Of a stretch of DNA of 64,000 nucleotides, positions 54,144 to 63,603 are shown one piece after another. The notes below the pieces were generated by a model. The model saw nothing but the letters and a program-made list of their open reading frames with translations. It made no database searches and was not told the DNA's origin. Every line of letters begins with the position of its first letter. The stretch's first letter is position 1. Location of the stretch: the NCBI GenBank assembly GCA_964636985.1, contig CAZWSX010000017.1:1-64000 (forward strand), in the 5' to 3' direction. A program made the position numbers and the translations under genes. This stretch comes from CAZWSX01 sp964636985 (GTDB taxonomy: Bacteria > Planctomycetota > Planctomycetia > Pirellulales > Pirellulaceae).

Positions 54144-54812
54144 TCACGCGCTCATGTCCACCACGCCCACCGATTCACTGTACAGGCACACGGACAGCAG
54201 CGAGCCTGCAAAGAGCCAGTCGCACGCCGGACACTTCTCTTTCGGGTACACGGTCTCAGGTGGCAACATTCGCACGATGTCTGGGCTCCATCGGTAGATC
54301 AACAAGTAGTTCTTCCATCCGCCAACCTCGTCGACTCGGTAAGCGCCGAGAGTCTTCTCATGCCCATTGTCGTCCATCCCCCCGCTCGGTCGCTTTACCT
54401 CCACCTTCCGCACTTGACCCGACACGCAGGTAATCGTGCTCTCAATCGTGCCGCCGCGCAGCCACCACCAAGGTGGAACCGCGACGATGCAGCGACACTT
54501 ATGCCCCCAAACTCGTCCAGCGAGTCTGGTTTTCCCAAACGTCGAAAAACCCAGCGAGCGGAAGCGAGTCCGCGTAAATCCATCGGTCAAGTGCATGGAT
54601 GCCGTGCCATGGCAACGGAAACGGGTTCGCCAATCGCAATCGAGAGTTAACCCGTTGCTGGTGGTCGAGGCGTCCATCGGAATAGAAAATCGCCAATGCG
54701 CTCCGTACCACGTGGAGACCCATCCCCCCATGTTTACGATGGGCTGCATTCGCCGCGAAATCGCTTCCAGCTTACGGCTTGGCGGGACGTAAGCTGGGCT
54801 TGATTGAGTCAT
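54144..54812 (-). CDS. Uncharacterised 222-residue protein
   Basis: From ATG 54812 (MTQSSPAYVPPSRKLEAISR). Rich in Trp, Arg and Gly, with a beta-strand pattern (GGWVSTWYGAHWRFSIPMD, WWWLRGGTIESTITCVSG), and a CPAC pair near residue 195. No signal peptide clearly visible. No family recognised. Upstream of the 53685 gene in a two-gene unit. Confidence 0.5.
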   Translation of the reverse strand: MTQSSPAYVPPSRKLEAISRRMQPIVNMGGWVSTWYGAHWRFSIPMDASTTSNGLTLDCDWRTRFRCHGTASMHLTDGFTRTRFRSLGFSTFGKTRLAGRVWGHKCRCIVAVPPWWWLRGGTIESTITCVSGQVRKVEVKRPSGGMDDNGHEKTLGAYRVDEVGGWKNYLLIYRWSPDIVRMLPPETVYPKEKCPACDWLFAGSLLSVCLYSESVGVVDMSA

Positions 54813-54874
54813 AAAGGCTTCGCAGGCGAGGCTATCGCTGGTCGACGATCTGCGTGCTAAAGCATGCCAACCGC

Positions 54875-54896
54875 GCACAGACAGGATTGTCTGTGC
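54875..54896 (-). repeat. Dispersed 22-bp palindrome, GCACAGACA type
   Basis: Perfect arms around ggat. The minus-strand tail gcggttggcatgctttagcac shows the small TGCTTTAGCA hairpin of this subtype. Confidence 0.85.
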
Positions 54897-54914
54897 CACT
54901 TTTCATTTGCCCAC

Positions 54915-55020
54915 CTTCGTAAATCAAAAGTCAACAATCATCAATCAATTAATCAACATCCACCGCTGACGGACAGGATTGTCCGTTCTACATTCCCTCT
55001 CCGGGTCTCCGCGGTGAATC
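54915..55020. repeat. AATCA-rich segment, palindrome and CTCCG module
   Basis: Composite spacer downstream of the creatininase gene: AATCA words (54915-54962), palindrome ACGGACA/TGTCCGT around ggat (54969-54986), then CTCCGGGTCTCCGCGGTGAATCC. It shares its order of parts with the spacers at 49190-49365 and 51070-51245. Confidence 0.7.
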
Positions 55021-55021
55021 C

Positions 55022-55849
55022 TCACCAGCGAATCTGGCTCTGCACCGGGCCTTTGTGCATATCCGCCCGCTTCTCAATCGGCCACTCGCGCAGTTCATCG
55101 ACTAAACCAAGGATCCCATTCACAGCCGCCTCGAAGATGACCTTCCCCTTCTCGGCCGTCCCCTTCGTCGCGTCGCCGTGCACGCCGGTCTTGGTCCAGC
55201 GGCCCCAATAGTCGTTGAAGCGGACAAAGTATTCCTTGGTGCTATCGCTCGAGACATACTTGCCCATCCGGTCGTTGTCCTCGACCGCCTTGTCCATCTG
55301 AACCCGCTCCGGCGCCAAGTGCAAATAGAGCGACGTCTCGAACTCGTCCGCATGCGCAATCACTTTCGACTCGCGAACCTTCTCGAACGCTTCCAGCAAG
55401 AACCAGAAGTACGTCGTTGCGAAGCAAAGCGAGTTCGTCTCCAGCACCGTCCGCCGCGCAATCAAGTCGATCAGCGGCGAATTGCTGCCGTGGCCGTTCA
55501 CCAGCAGGATTTTTTGAAAGCCGTGGTACGCGACGCTCTTGGTGATGTTCAAGCAAAACGCGATGAATGTTTCAGGCTCGATATGAATCGTCCCAGGAAA
55601 ATCGATGTGATGCATGTTCAGCCCGTACGAGATCGGCGGCAGCACCAGCACCTTGTCGGGCGCACGGCGGCCAACCTCATGGCAAACCGATTCGCACAGA
55701 AACACATCCACGTCCAGCGGCAAGTGATGCCCGTGCTGCTCGGTCGAACCGGTCGGCAGAATAATCAGCTTTTGCGACGCGATCGCGTCGTTCATTTCGG
55801 GCCAGGTCAGGCGGTTGTAACGATACTCGGTCGATGCTTTGTTGCTCAT
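55022..55849 (-). CDS. Creatininase-family protein
   Basis: 275 residues. The family comprises metal-dependent amidohydrolases (creatinine amidohydrolase, FAPy deformylase, MftE). Metal-site sequence is visible in LPTGSTEQHGHHLPLDVDVF (about 31-50: Glu, His, Asp ligands), PPISYGLNMHHIDFPGTIHI (71-90), LLVNGHGSN (about 114-122) and AHADEFETSLYL (Glu ligand, about 164-175). Likely cytoplasmic. ATG 55849; substrate cannot be inferred. Confidence 0.88.
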   Translation of the reverse strand: MSNKASTEYRYNRLTWPEMNDAIASQKLIILPTGSTEQHGHHLPLDVDVFLCESVCHEVGRRAPDKVLVLPPISYGLNMHHIDFPGTIHIEPETFIAFCLNITKSVAYHGFQKILLVNGHGSNSPLIDLIARRTVLETNSLCFATTYFWFLLEAFEKVRESKVIAHADEFETSLYLHLAPERVQMDKAVEDNDRMGKYVSSDSTKEYFVRFNDYWGRWTKTGVHGDATKGTAEKGKVIFEAAVNGILGLVDELREWPIEKRADMHKGPVQSQIRW

Positions 55850-56115
55850 GGAAGGCGCACTCAGGTGGGGAATACGGCGGAAGAATCGCCAACATACCCG
55901 AGCCGCGCGAAAGAATCACGGGGAAGAATGTAGCCGCGGCCCAACCTCCCCCGGTTTGCAATCCTTCGCCGTTCGGGTTTTACTAGAGGCATCGCCAGTG
56001 GCCACGCCGCCGGAGATTTTGCCAGTTCACGCGCGCCACCCGCGCTCCCACCTCTTGCTGGCAAGCCTGTTTCCATTCGCTTGCTTATGCCTCGCCCGGC
56101 GACAAAGGTGTATTG

Positions 56116-59100
56116 ATGTTGGTCCGCGCGGTCGCTTTCTCGTGGTGTTTGTTTCTGTTGGGGATTGCACTGGCCGCACCCGATGTGCTGGCTCAACAGA
56201 ACGTTGATGACATCGATTTTTCGCTGGAACTTCCCCGCATCCGGGCGACAGAACCAGCCGACGCCCGGGCGACCATGAAGGTCCAGCCCGGATTCGAACT
56301 CGATCTGGTCGCGCACGAGCCGCTTGTCGCCAGTCCCGTCGCCATGGCTTGGGACGAGCAGCGACGTCTCTTCGTCGTCGAAATGCGAGGCTACAGCGAG
56401 CACCGCGACGAAGGGCTCTCGCGCATTCGCATGCTCACCGATAAGGAGGGCGACGGCACCTACGACGCGGCTTCGATTTACGTCGACGAACTGAAATGGC
56501 CGACCGCCGTCTGCTGCTGGGATGGCGGCGTCTTCGTCGGCGACGCTCCCGACCTGTGGTACTTCAAGGATACCGACAACGATGGCATCGCCGACATCAA
56601 ACGCAAGGTCTTCACCGGCTTCAGCACCAGCAACGTGCAGGGCCTCTTCAACACGTTCCTGTGGGGACTCGACAATCGCATCCACGGCGCCGGCAGTTCG
56701 ACGGGGGGAAATATCACGCTGGTCGAACGCCTCGACGGCACTCCAGCTCCTGCGAACCAAACGCCTGTCAACATCAATGGCCGCGACTTTTCGTTCGACC
56801 CCATCACGCTCGACTTCCGCACCGAAACCGGCGGCGCGCAGCACGGCATGACGTTCGACGATTGGGGTAACAAATACGTTTGCCACAACAGCGATCACGT
56901 GATTCGCTGCGTGATCGACGATGCCTATCTGGCGCGCAATCCGCTGTTCGCCGCCCCGCCGCCGAAAACAAGCATCGCCGTCGATGGCCCTCAGGCAACC
57001 ATCTTTCGCAGCAGCCCCATCGAGCCGTGGCGAATCGTTCGGACTCGCCTTCGCGCCAGCGGCGCTGTCCCCGGCATTCTGGAAGGCGGCGGCCGCGCGG
57101 CCGGCTACTTTACCAGTGCCACCGGCGTCACCTCGATTCGCGGCGACGCCTTCGACTTCTCCATGCGCGGCGTGCTGGTAATCGGCGACGTCGGCAGCAA
57201 CGTCATCCACCGCAAGCGCGTGGTGCAAAAAGGGATCGAGCAAACGGCCGAGCGCATCGACAGCGAAAGCGAACTCGTGGCCTCGACCGACATCTGGTTT
57301 CGCCCCGCCCAATTTGCCAATGGGCCCGACGGCGGGCTGTATATCGCCGACGTCTACCGCGAAGTCATCGAACACCCGGCCAGCTTGCCCCCCGTGATCA
57401 AAAAGCACCTCGATCTCGACAGCGGCCGCGATCGCGGTCGCATTTGGCGGCTCCGGCCTAAATCCTTCTCGGCTCACAAGCCCGACTACTTAGGAATTCT
57501 CGGCGATGAGCAGCTCGTGGTCATGCTCAGGCACGAAAATGCCTGGCATCGCGAAACCGCCGCACGATTGCTTTACCAGCGACAGGCGATTGAGATGGTT
57601 CCGCAACTCGGCCGGCTGGTTGCCGATCGGCGGGCACTCCCGATGGGCCGTATGCACGCCGCCTACGTCCTGGCAGGACTGAAACAATTGACGGCCGACC
57701 ACTTGGCGGCGTTGTTCGAGTCGCAAGATGCGATGCTTCGTAAACACGCGGTCCGACTGGCCGAGTCGATTCCCGCCGACCCCAAAGAAATCGAGTCCAC
57801 CGCCACGCGACTCGCCTTGATGGCCGATAACGAAACCGACCAGCGCGTCCGTTTCCAATTGGCTCTCACACTGGGCAACAAAGCCTTTGAATCGCTCCAC
57901 CACAATCAATCCGTGTCGCCGCTTATTAGCATTCTGGCCCGCGATGGCGACAACGCTTGGGTCCGCGCGGCCTGCTTCACCTCGCTGCCGGCCGACCTAG
58001 GCGACGTATTCCGATCGATCGAGTTGCAACACGAAGCGGTCCTCACCCCTAAGATGAAATTGGCCCTCCCTCAGTTGGTTGCCATCGCCGCGCGGGACGT
58101 CGATCACATCGACAAAATCAATCTCCAGAGCGAACTGCGGACCATCTGCCACGGGGACGTCGAACTCTCGCGCCGCGTGTTGATCGAATTCAACCGGGCA
58201 CTGGCCCGCAGCGGCAAGCGACTCGACCCCAGCCTCAATCGCGACGCCTGGAACGGCTTTGTCGATGCTACGGTGACCGAGTCCCTTCGATCCGCCGGCG
58301 ATAGCAAACTCGACGCAACAGCTCGAGCAGATGCCATCAGCGGTGTCGCGTTGGCCCCTTACGCCAAGGCGCGAGACCTTCTCAAGTCCCTGATCGTTCC
58401 GACCGAGCCCACCTCGCTGGTGCTGGCCGCGATGTCCGCCATCGATACCTATAACGATCCGGAAGTCGCCTCGATCATCTTGGAAGCATGGCCCTCGCTC
58501 TCGCCGGAAGCCCGCCGTCGCGGCGGCGAGATTCTGCTCGCTCGCCCCGAGCGCGTCGACTCGCTCCTCAAGGCTCTCGAAAATAAAACCCTCGCCATTG
58601 CGGAGTTAGAGCGCTCGCAGCTCGAAACCTTGAAGAAACAATCCGACGAAGCGCTTCGTGCCCGTGCCGAAAAGCTGCTCGCTAGCGCCTCCGAACCCAA
58701 ACGCGGCGAAATCGTCGAGCAATACAAGTCGACCCTCACAAGCGCAGGCGACCTCGCCCGCGGCAAAGCCGCCTTCGCGAAGAACTGCTCGGCGTGCCAC
58801 AAAGTCGAAGGCGTCGGCAACGAGATCGGTCCCAACCTCGCGGCCATGAAAAACCGCGGCATCGAAGCGATCCTGGTGAACGTCCTCGACCCCAATCGCG
58901 AGGTCAATCCGCAGTACCTCGCTTACTCCGCAACCACCAACGACGGCCGCACCCGCACCGGTCTGATCGCCTCCGAATCGGCCGCCAGCATCACTTTGCG
59001 GAAATCCGATGGACAAGCCGAAACGATTTTAAGGGCCGATCTCGAAGAATTACGCAGTACAGGTCTTTCACTCATGCCCGAAGGCCTGGAAAAACAAATC

Positions 59101-59151
59101 GACACGCAAACCATGGCCGATTTGCTAACCTATCTGATGAAAGCCAACTAG
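56116..59151 (+). CDS. PVC-type haem-binding CxxCH dehydrogenase-like protein
   Basis: 1011 residues from ATG 56116 (AAAGG 7 bases before; a TTG immediately upstream is less likely). Signal peptide SWCLFLLGIALAAPDVLA. Membrane-bound dehydrogenase-type propeller about 50-460 (VQPGFELDLVAHEPLVASPV, PDGGLYIADVYREVIEHPAS), HEAT-like helices about 470-860, and cytochrome c from about 870 with CSACHKVEG near residue 894 and a distal Met region. Same core as the 1645-residue protein at 25315 but without SGNH, PA14 and cupredoxin. Exported electron-transfer dehydrogenase of unknown substrate. Followed by a DUF1501 gene. Confidence 0.9.
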   Translation: MLVRAVAFSWCLFLLGIALAAPDVLAQQNVDDIDFSLELPRIRATEPADARATMKVQPGFELDLVAHEPLVASPVAMAWDEQRRLFVVEMRGYSEHRDEGLSRIRMLTDKEGDGTYDAASIYVDELKWPTAVCCWDGGVFVGDAPDLWYFKDTDNDGIADIKRKVFTGFSTSNVQGLFNTFLWGLDNRIHGAGSSTGGNITLVERLDGTPAPANQTPVNINGRDFSFDPITLDFRTETGGAQHGMTFDDWGNKYVCHNSDHVIRCVIDDAYLARNPLFAAPPPKTSIAVDGPQATIFRSSPIEPWRIVRTRLRASGAVPGILEGGGRAAGYFTSATGVTSIRGDAFDFSMRGVLVIGDVGSNVIHRKRVVQKGIEQTAERIDSESELVASTDIWFRPAQFANGPDGGLYIADVYREVIEHPASLPPVIKKHLDLDSGRDRGRIWRLRPKSFSAHKPDYLGILGDEQLVVMLRHENAWHRETAARLLYQRQAIEMVPQLGRLVADRRALPMGRMHAAYVLAGLKQLTADHLAALFESQDAMLRKHAVRLAESIPADPKEIESTATRLALMADNETDQRVRFQLALTLGNKAFESLHHNQSVSPLISILARDGDNAWVRAACFTSLPADLGDVFRSIELQHEAVLTPKMKLALPQLVAIAARDVDHIDKINLQSELRTICHGDVELSRRVLIEFNRALARSGKRLDPSLNRDAWNGFVDATVTESLRSAGDSKLDATARADAISGVALAPYAKARDLLKSLIVPTEPTSLVLAAMSAIDTYNDPEVASIILEAWPSLSPEARRRGGEILLARPERVDSLLKALENKTLAIAELERSQLETLKKQSDEALRARAEKLLASASEPKRGEIVEQYKSTLTSAGDLARGKAAFAKNCSACHKVEGVGNEIGPNLAAMKNRGIEAILVNVLDPNREVNPQYLAYSATTNDGRTRTGLIASESAASITLRKSDGQAETILRADLEELRSTGLSLMPEGLEKQIDTQTMADLLTYLMKAN

Positions 59152-59172
59152 CTTGGCAAGTAGAAAAAAGTA

Positions 59173-59194
59173 GCCCGGACATTCCTGTCCGGGC
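59173..59194 (+). repeat. Dispersed 22-bp palindrome, GCCCGGACA type
   Basis: Perfect arms around ttcc, 21 bases after the dehydrogenase stop, then the shared tail …cgcgctgctccca, an AATCA-rich segment (59237-59282) and a CTCCGTG module (about 59312-59341) before the next gene. Confidence 0.85.
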
Positions 59195-59357
59195 GCGGTA
59201 CGGCAACCAGTTGCAAACGCGCTGCTCCCAGCAAGACGATTGATTAATCGATTGAAGATTGATGATTTGTGATTGAAGAAGTCAAACACTTCGCCACACT
59301 CCTCTCCCCTCCCTCCGTGATCTCCGTGCCTCTGTGTTTCAACCTCTGATCCAGATC

Positions 59358-60818
59358 ATGAACTCTAACCAAGACCCAAGCCCCTTCCCCCCAATGTCGC
59401 GCCGCGACATGATCTCGCGCGCCGGCCTAGGCATGGGCTCCATCGCACTCGCTGGCGCCCTCTTCGATGGCGGCCTCCTTGCCCCAGCAGCCAAAGCCGA
59501 CGACGCCGGTTACACCAATCCGCTCGCTCCTAAGCAACCTCATTACCCAGGCAAAGCCAAACGCGTCATCCAGCTCTTCATGAACGGCGGGCCATCGCAC
59601 GTCGATACCTTCGACCCCAAGCCCGCCCTGCAAAAATACGCCGGCCAAAACCTGCCGACTCCCAACCTTCCCACCGAACGCAAAACCGGCGCGGCCATGC
59701 CCTCGCCGTACAAGTTCGAGCGCTACGGCGAGTGCGGTTTGGAAGTCAGCGAACTCTTCACGAACACCGCCAAGCACATCGACGACATCGCCGTGATCCG
59801 CTCGATGAAGGCGGAAGTCCCCAACCACGAGCCCTCGCTGCTCCTGATGAACTGCGGCGACTCGCGACTCGTTCGGCCGAGCATCGGCAGTTGGGTGACC
59901 TACGGCCTCGGCACCGAGAACCTGAATCTGCCGGGCTTCATCGCCATGGTTCCCGGTGGATACCCCATTCAGGAAACGCAAAACTGGCAAGGCGCTTTCT
60001 TGCCGGGGGTCTATCAAGGGACGTACGTCAACACCGACCACAACAGCGTCGAAAAACTGATCGAGAACATCCGCAACGGCAAACTTCCGCCGCAAGCGCA
60101 GCGACGACAACTCGACTTGTTGGCCAAACTGAATCGCGATCACTTGACCGCCCGTGCTAACGACCAGGCACTCGAAGCCCGACTCCACTCGTTCGAGCTC
60201 GCGTACCGCATGCAGTTCGAAGCGGCCGAGGCCTTCGACGTCTCGCGCGAGCCCAAGTACGTGCTCGATTCGTACGGCCCCGGCGTGCAAGCCCGGCAGA
60301 TATTGATTGCCCGTCGGTTGATCGAACGCGGCGTGCGCTACGTGCAAGTCTGGCACGGCCAAGGCCAGCCGTGGGACAACCACGACGACCTGGAAGTAAA
60401 CCACCGCAACCTGGCCAAACAGTGCGACCAGGCGATCGGCGCGCTGATGACCGACCTGAAGCGTTTAGGACTATTTGAAGAGACGTTGATCGTATGGGGC
60501 GGCGAATTCGGCCGCACGCCCACGGTCGAGATGCCGACGCCCGGCTCGAACGCCGGCAAGATCAACGGCCGCGACCACAACCACCACGGCTTTTCCGTCT
60601 GGATGGCCGGCGGCGGCGTGAAAGGGGGCCAAGCCTACGGATCGACCGACGAGTTCGGCTTCGCAGCCGCCGAAAAACCGGTGACCCCGCACGACCTGCA
60701 CGCCACGATGCTCCATCTATTGGGCTTCGATCACACCCGCCTGACCTTCCGCTACGCGGGCCGGGACTTCCGTCTGACGGACGTTCACGGGGAAATCGTG
60801 AAGGATATAGTGGCTTAG
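59358..60818 (+). CDS. DUF1501 protein with Tat-type signal
   Basis: 486 residues. MSRRDMISRAGLGMGSIALA (13-32) is a twin-arginine signal; an alternative start is the Met at residue 13. DUF1501 core: KRVIQLFMNGGPSHVDTFDP, ETLIVWGGEFGRTPTVEMPT, HNHHGFSVWMAGGGVKGG and the last KDIV. It has no DUF1549/1553 partner here; the upstream gene is the CxxCH dehydrogenase at 56116. Confidence 0.9.
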   Translation: MNSNQDPSPFPPMSRRDMISRAGLGMGSIALAGALFDGGLLAPAAKADDAGYTNPLAPKQPHYPGKAKRVIQLFMNGGPSHVDTFDPKPALQKYAGQNLPTPNLPTERKTGAAMPSPYKFERYGECGLEVSELFTNTAKHIDDIAVIRSMKAEVPNHEPSLLLMNCGDSRLVRPSIGSWVTYGLGTENLNLPGFIAMVPGGYPIQETQNWQGAFLPGVYQGTYVNTDHNSVEKLIENIRNGKLPPQAQRRQLDLLAKLNRDHLTARANDQALEARLHSFELAYRMQFEAAEAFDVSREPKYVLDSYGPGVQARQILIARRLIERGVRYVQVWHGQGQPWDNHDDLEVNHRNLAKQCDQAIGALMTDLKRLGLFEETLIVWGGEFGRTPTVEMPTPGSNAGKINGRDHNHHGFSVWMAGGGVKGGQAYGSTDEFGFAAAEKPVTPHDLHATMLHLLGFDHTRLTFRYAGRDFRLTDVHGEIVKDIVA

Positions 60819-60890
60819 TCTTTAGTCAACTTGTCGCCTAGCCATAAGTAGCGCAGACGTCATGCCCGAACGTTGGATGATCGTTTGCGA

Positions 60891-61538
60891 TCATTTGTAG
60901 AAGTTCTTTGTTGTCAACCAAGCAAGGCAATCACTCGTAAGATGCTCTGCATCGATGGCAAGATATTTCAATTTCGGAAATGCCCCTTTGAAGCGAGGGA
61001 TATCCCTAATTGCATTGCCCGAGACGTCCAAGTTCTTCAGATTGGGTAAGCGCGCTACAAAGTCTGGAATGAGCGCGAGCTTATTGTTGCCCAACATCAA
61101 ATCTTTGAGGCTAAGCATTTCGCCTAGGCAGGGCGGGACGCTCTTAAGCAGATTGTCGGAGAGGTCCAGGTCCTCAAGGGACTTCAATTGTGCCCAGTCT
61201 GCCGGTAACGTCTCGATACGATTTTCCGCGAGATCGATTCCCACGAGCTTCTTAAGTAGCCCTATCTTTGCAGGCAACGTGCGAAGTGAGTTACTGCGAA
61301 GAATCAGGCCGGTCAAATGACGGAATTCTGCCAATCTTGGGGAAACCGTCTTCAATCGACACTCGGTAACCATCAGTGTCGTTAGCTTCTTAGCGGCAAA
61401 GATCTCAGCGGGCAGGTCCTGCAATCTGGCGTTTGAGATCTCAATTTCTAGAGAGGACGCAACCGTGGCGTCCGCGCAAAGATCCCGAACGCCGCGTGCC
61501 AAGGAGGCTATGGCCGCTTTGTGGCTATGGAAATACAC
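60891..61538 (-). CDS. Leucine-rich repeat protein
   Basis: 215 residues with about six LRRs of 22-24 residues between residues 35 and 185 (LTGLILRSNSLRTLPAKIG, LVGIDLAENRIETLPADWA, LEDLDLSDNLLKSVPPCLG, LKDLMLGNNKLALIPDFVA). Pattern LxxLxLxxNxLxxLPxxI is the bacterial IpaH/plant-type variant. No signal peptide is apparent at the chosen ATG 61538. LRRs bind proteins; partner unknown. Composition is more A/T-rich than its neighbours. Confidence 0.8.
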   Translation of the reverse strand: MYFHSHKAAIASLARGVRDLCADATVASSLEIEISNARLQDLPAEIFAAKKLTTLMVTECRLKTVSPRLAEFRHLTGLILRSNSLRTLPAKIGLLKKLVGIDLAENRIETLPADWAQLKSLEDLDLSDNLLKSVPPCLGEMLSLKDLMLGNNKLALIPDFVARLPNLKNLDVSGNAIRDIPRFKGAFPKLKYLAIDAEHLTSDCLAWLTTKNFYK

Positions 61539-61620
61539 AATAGTGCCCTCTCGAGACGTTACCTGACCATCCAGGTAGATGTCCCAAAAACGCTAAAACG
61601 TGCGTCGCCCCATTCGTCAT

Positions 61621-63585
61621 TCATACGTCCCTCCTATCGCGAATTGGCCTTGCCGCCACAACGCCGTTCCTCCCTCGTCGCCAGCGCCAGTTGCGCGATC
61701 GCAAGACCAGGCAGGGAATGGCGACCGTTATTGCGGTGGCCAGAGCGGTCGGGCCTTCGAGCAGGTAGATTTCGTAGCGCGATGATCCGCCCATCGGGTT
61801 CTCGCCGTGAACGTAGATGCCCGCCACAACAGCACAAGCCAACAGCGCCGTCGCGCACACCAACAACCACGCTTTGGCGTGGGAAAGAAGGATTCCAGCC
61901 AGTATCATCGCGCTCGCGATCATCGCGACGCCGGCTACTGCATAGGACACAATCTGAAGCGCACGGGGGCCAACAAAGAGCCACTGCCCGACCACGATCA
62001 AAACCGCGATCGCCGCGACGATTAAGAAGAACGTGGCCAACCGGTATTGGCGGGGGTTTTCCTCAACCGGCAAATCCCGAAGAGTCCAACCTAGCGCGCG
62101 AACGAAGACTCCAATGCAATTGGCAGCACTGGCGAAGACAAGTCCAAATGCCAGTACGACTCCGATGACGATACTCAAATTCTCCCCACCTTGACCTAGT
62201 TCCCAAACGGCGATCAGCGGCAACGCAAACGCGCACAACCCCAGGCAGCCTAGTAGCCATCGCCCCAGCAGCCATCCTCTGCCAAAGGCCCAATAGATGC
62301 CCATCATCGTCGCCGCCCCGATGAACATCCCTACTAGGTATAACGCGACAGGCAAAACCAAAAATCGAGCCCCCGGCCACACGAAATACATTTCCGGCTG
62401 AACAAAACCAATCAGCGCGTAGCCGACTGCCTCCTGAGCCGCTACGAAGCTCGCCGCAACATCGGCAATAGCCCAATGGAACTGGCGTTCCCAAATCGCC
62501 GTTCCCAGAAGGATCGCGGAGGCTAGCGCCAGCATGGCTGCGACAGCGAAAAGGCGATTTCGCCGCTGCGCCCCGGCTCCGTCGATGGCCAGCAGCTTTC
62601 CCGTTTGAGCGTCGATCACGCGTATGTCGTCGCGCAGGTCGGGCATCAGAATTGCCTTGCCGTCGTCGACAAACTCGCCAACGGCCAGCGCCGGATACGA
62701 TACCGGGAGCAGGCGCACTGCTTTGGTTCGGGTATTCACCAGAAACATACGCGAGGTTGTCATCTCGGTCGCCAAAACATGCTCGCCCGACGGAGATATT
62801 CGAACCACGCTCGGGCTGGACGGCTCCTCGTCGAGGCCCACCGCGGAGATGTCGTCGAGCAGCCGCCAGCGGCCTTGCTGATTGCCTGCTAGAGAGAGTC
62901 CGGAAGCATGAGAAAATCTTGCATCGCGATCTTTGAACTTCACCAACTTTCCCGCGGCCGAGATTTTCCAAAGGGCCGCGTCCGACAAGAACCCGTTCGG
63001 ACCAATAGCGCTCAGAGTGCTCGCCCATTCCCGCGTATCGACCACCATTCCCGTCTTTAGATCGACGACGCGATGCACGATCACGCCCCTCTTTCCCAAA
63101 GGCCGCCTCAACACCAGTTCCGTGCCACCGTTCGCCGCGGGGACGCGTTCGCCGTGCGTTTGGAAGACGGCAAAACGCTCGTCATCCGTGAGACCGACAA
63201 ACCAATCGTCGGGATTCTTGATTGAAGTGTCATACTGCCGATGCTCGTGCGGCGGCGCCAAGTCGACCACATGGATCGTCGTCCCTTCGTGCCAGGCAAT
63301 GGCCTCGCCATCACCGACAACGCGCAACGAATTGATAATTTCGGCGACGTACTTGGCGTTCTTCACGTCGGCCACTTGCCAACGCTTGCCGGCTTTCCAA
63401 TCGTAGGCTTCAATCGACACGCCGTTTCGGCGCTCGATGTACAAGGCCGCCGGATTGCCGCTGCCGGCAACCACCTTCCGCAACCTCCACTGGTCGGCCA
63501 GAACCCAACCGTATCCAAGCAAGCAAACAGTCGCGAGCAGCAACACCGCCCGCCAGCGCCAGTAGTAACCCCATCGATCGCTCAT
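61621..63585 (-). CDS. Membrane protein with N-terminal propeller-like domain
   Basis: 654 residues. An N-terminal anchor helix (about 11-30) precedes a periplasmic region of repeated beta-strand motifs, possibly a propeller (about 40-330; VRISPSGEHVLATEMTTSRM, LLAIDGAGAQ). Then eight or so hydrophobic helices follow to the end (about 345-640). The C-terminal 150 residues are closely similar to the next gene on the same strand. No family recognised. Confidence 0.6.
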   Translation of the reverse strand: MSDRWGYYWRWRAVLLLATVCLLGYGWVLADQWRLRKVVAGSGNPAALYIERRNGVSIEAYDWKAGKRWQVADVKNAKYVAEIINSLRVVGDGEAIAWHEGTTIHVVDLAPPHEHRQYDTSIKNPDDWFVGLTDDERFAVFQTHGERVPAANGGTELVLRRPLGKRGVIVHRVVDLKTGMVVDTREWASTLSAIGPNGFLSDAALWKISAAGKLVKFKDRDARFSHASGLSLAGNQQGRWRLLDDISAVGLDEEPSSPSVVRISPSGEHVLATEMTTSRMFLVNTRTKAVRLLPVSYPALAVGEFVDDGKAILMPDLRDDIRVIDAQTGKLLAIDGAGAQRRNRLFAVAAMLALASAILLGTAIWERQFHWAIADVAASFVAAQEAVGYALIGFVQPEMYFVWPGARFLVLPVALYLVGMFIGAATMMGIYWAFGRGWLLGRWLLGCLGLCAFALPLIAVWELGQGGENLSIVIGVVLAFGLVFASAANCIGVFVRALGWTLRDLPVEENPRQYRLATFFLIVAAIAVLIVVGQWLFVGPRALQIVSYAVAGVAMIASAMILAGILLSHAKAWLLVCATALLACAVVAGIYVHGENPMGGSSRYEIYLLEGPTALATAITVAIPCLVLRSRNWRWRRGRNGVVAARPIRDRRDV

Positions 63586-63603
63586 GCTCGCCTCCTTCCC
63601 CCT

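Noticed and set aside
55861..57477. 538-codon minus-strand open frame
   Set aside because: Overlaps the well-supported CxxCH dehydrogenase gene in antisense and shows no family features.
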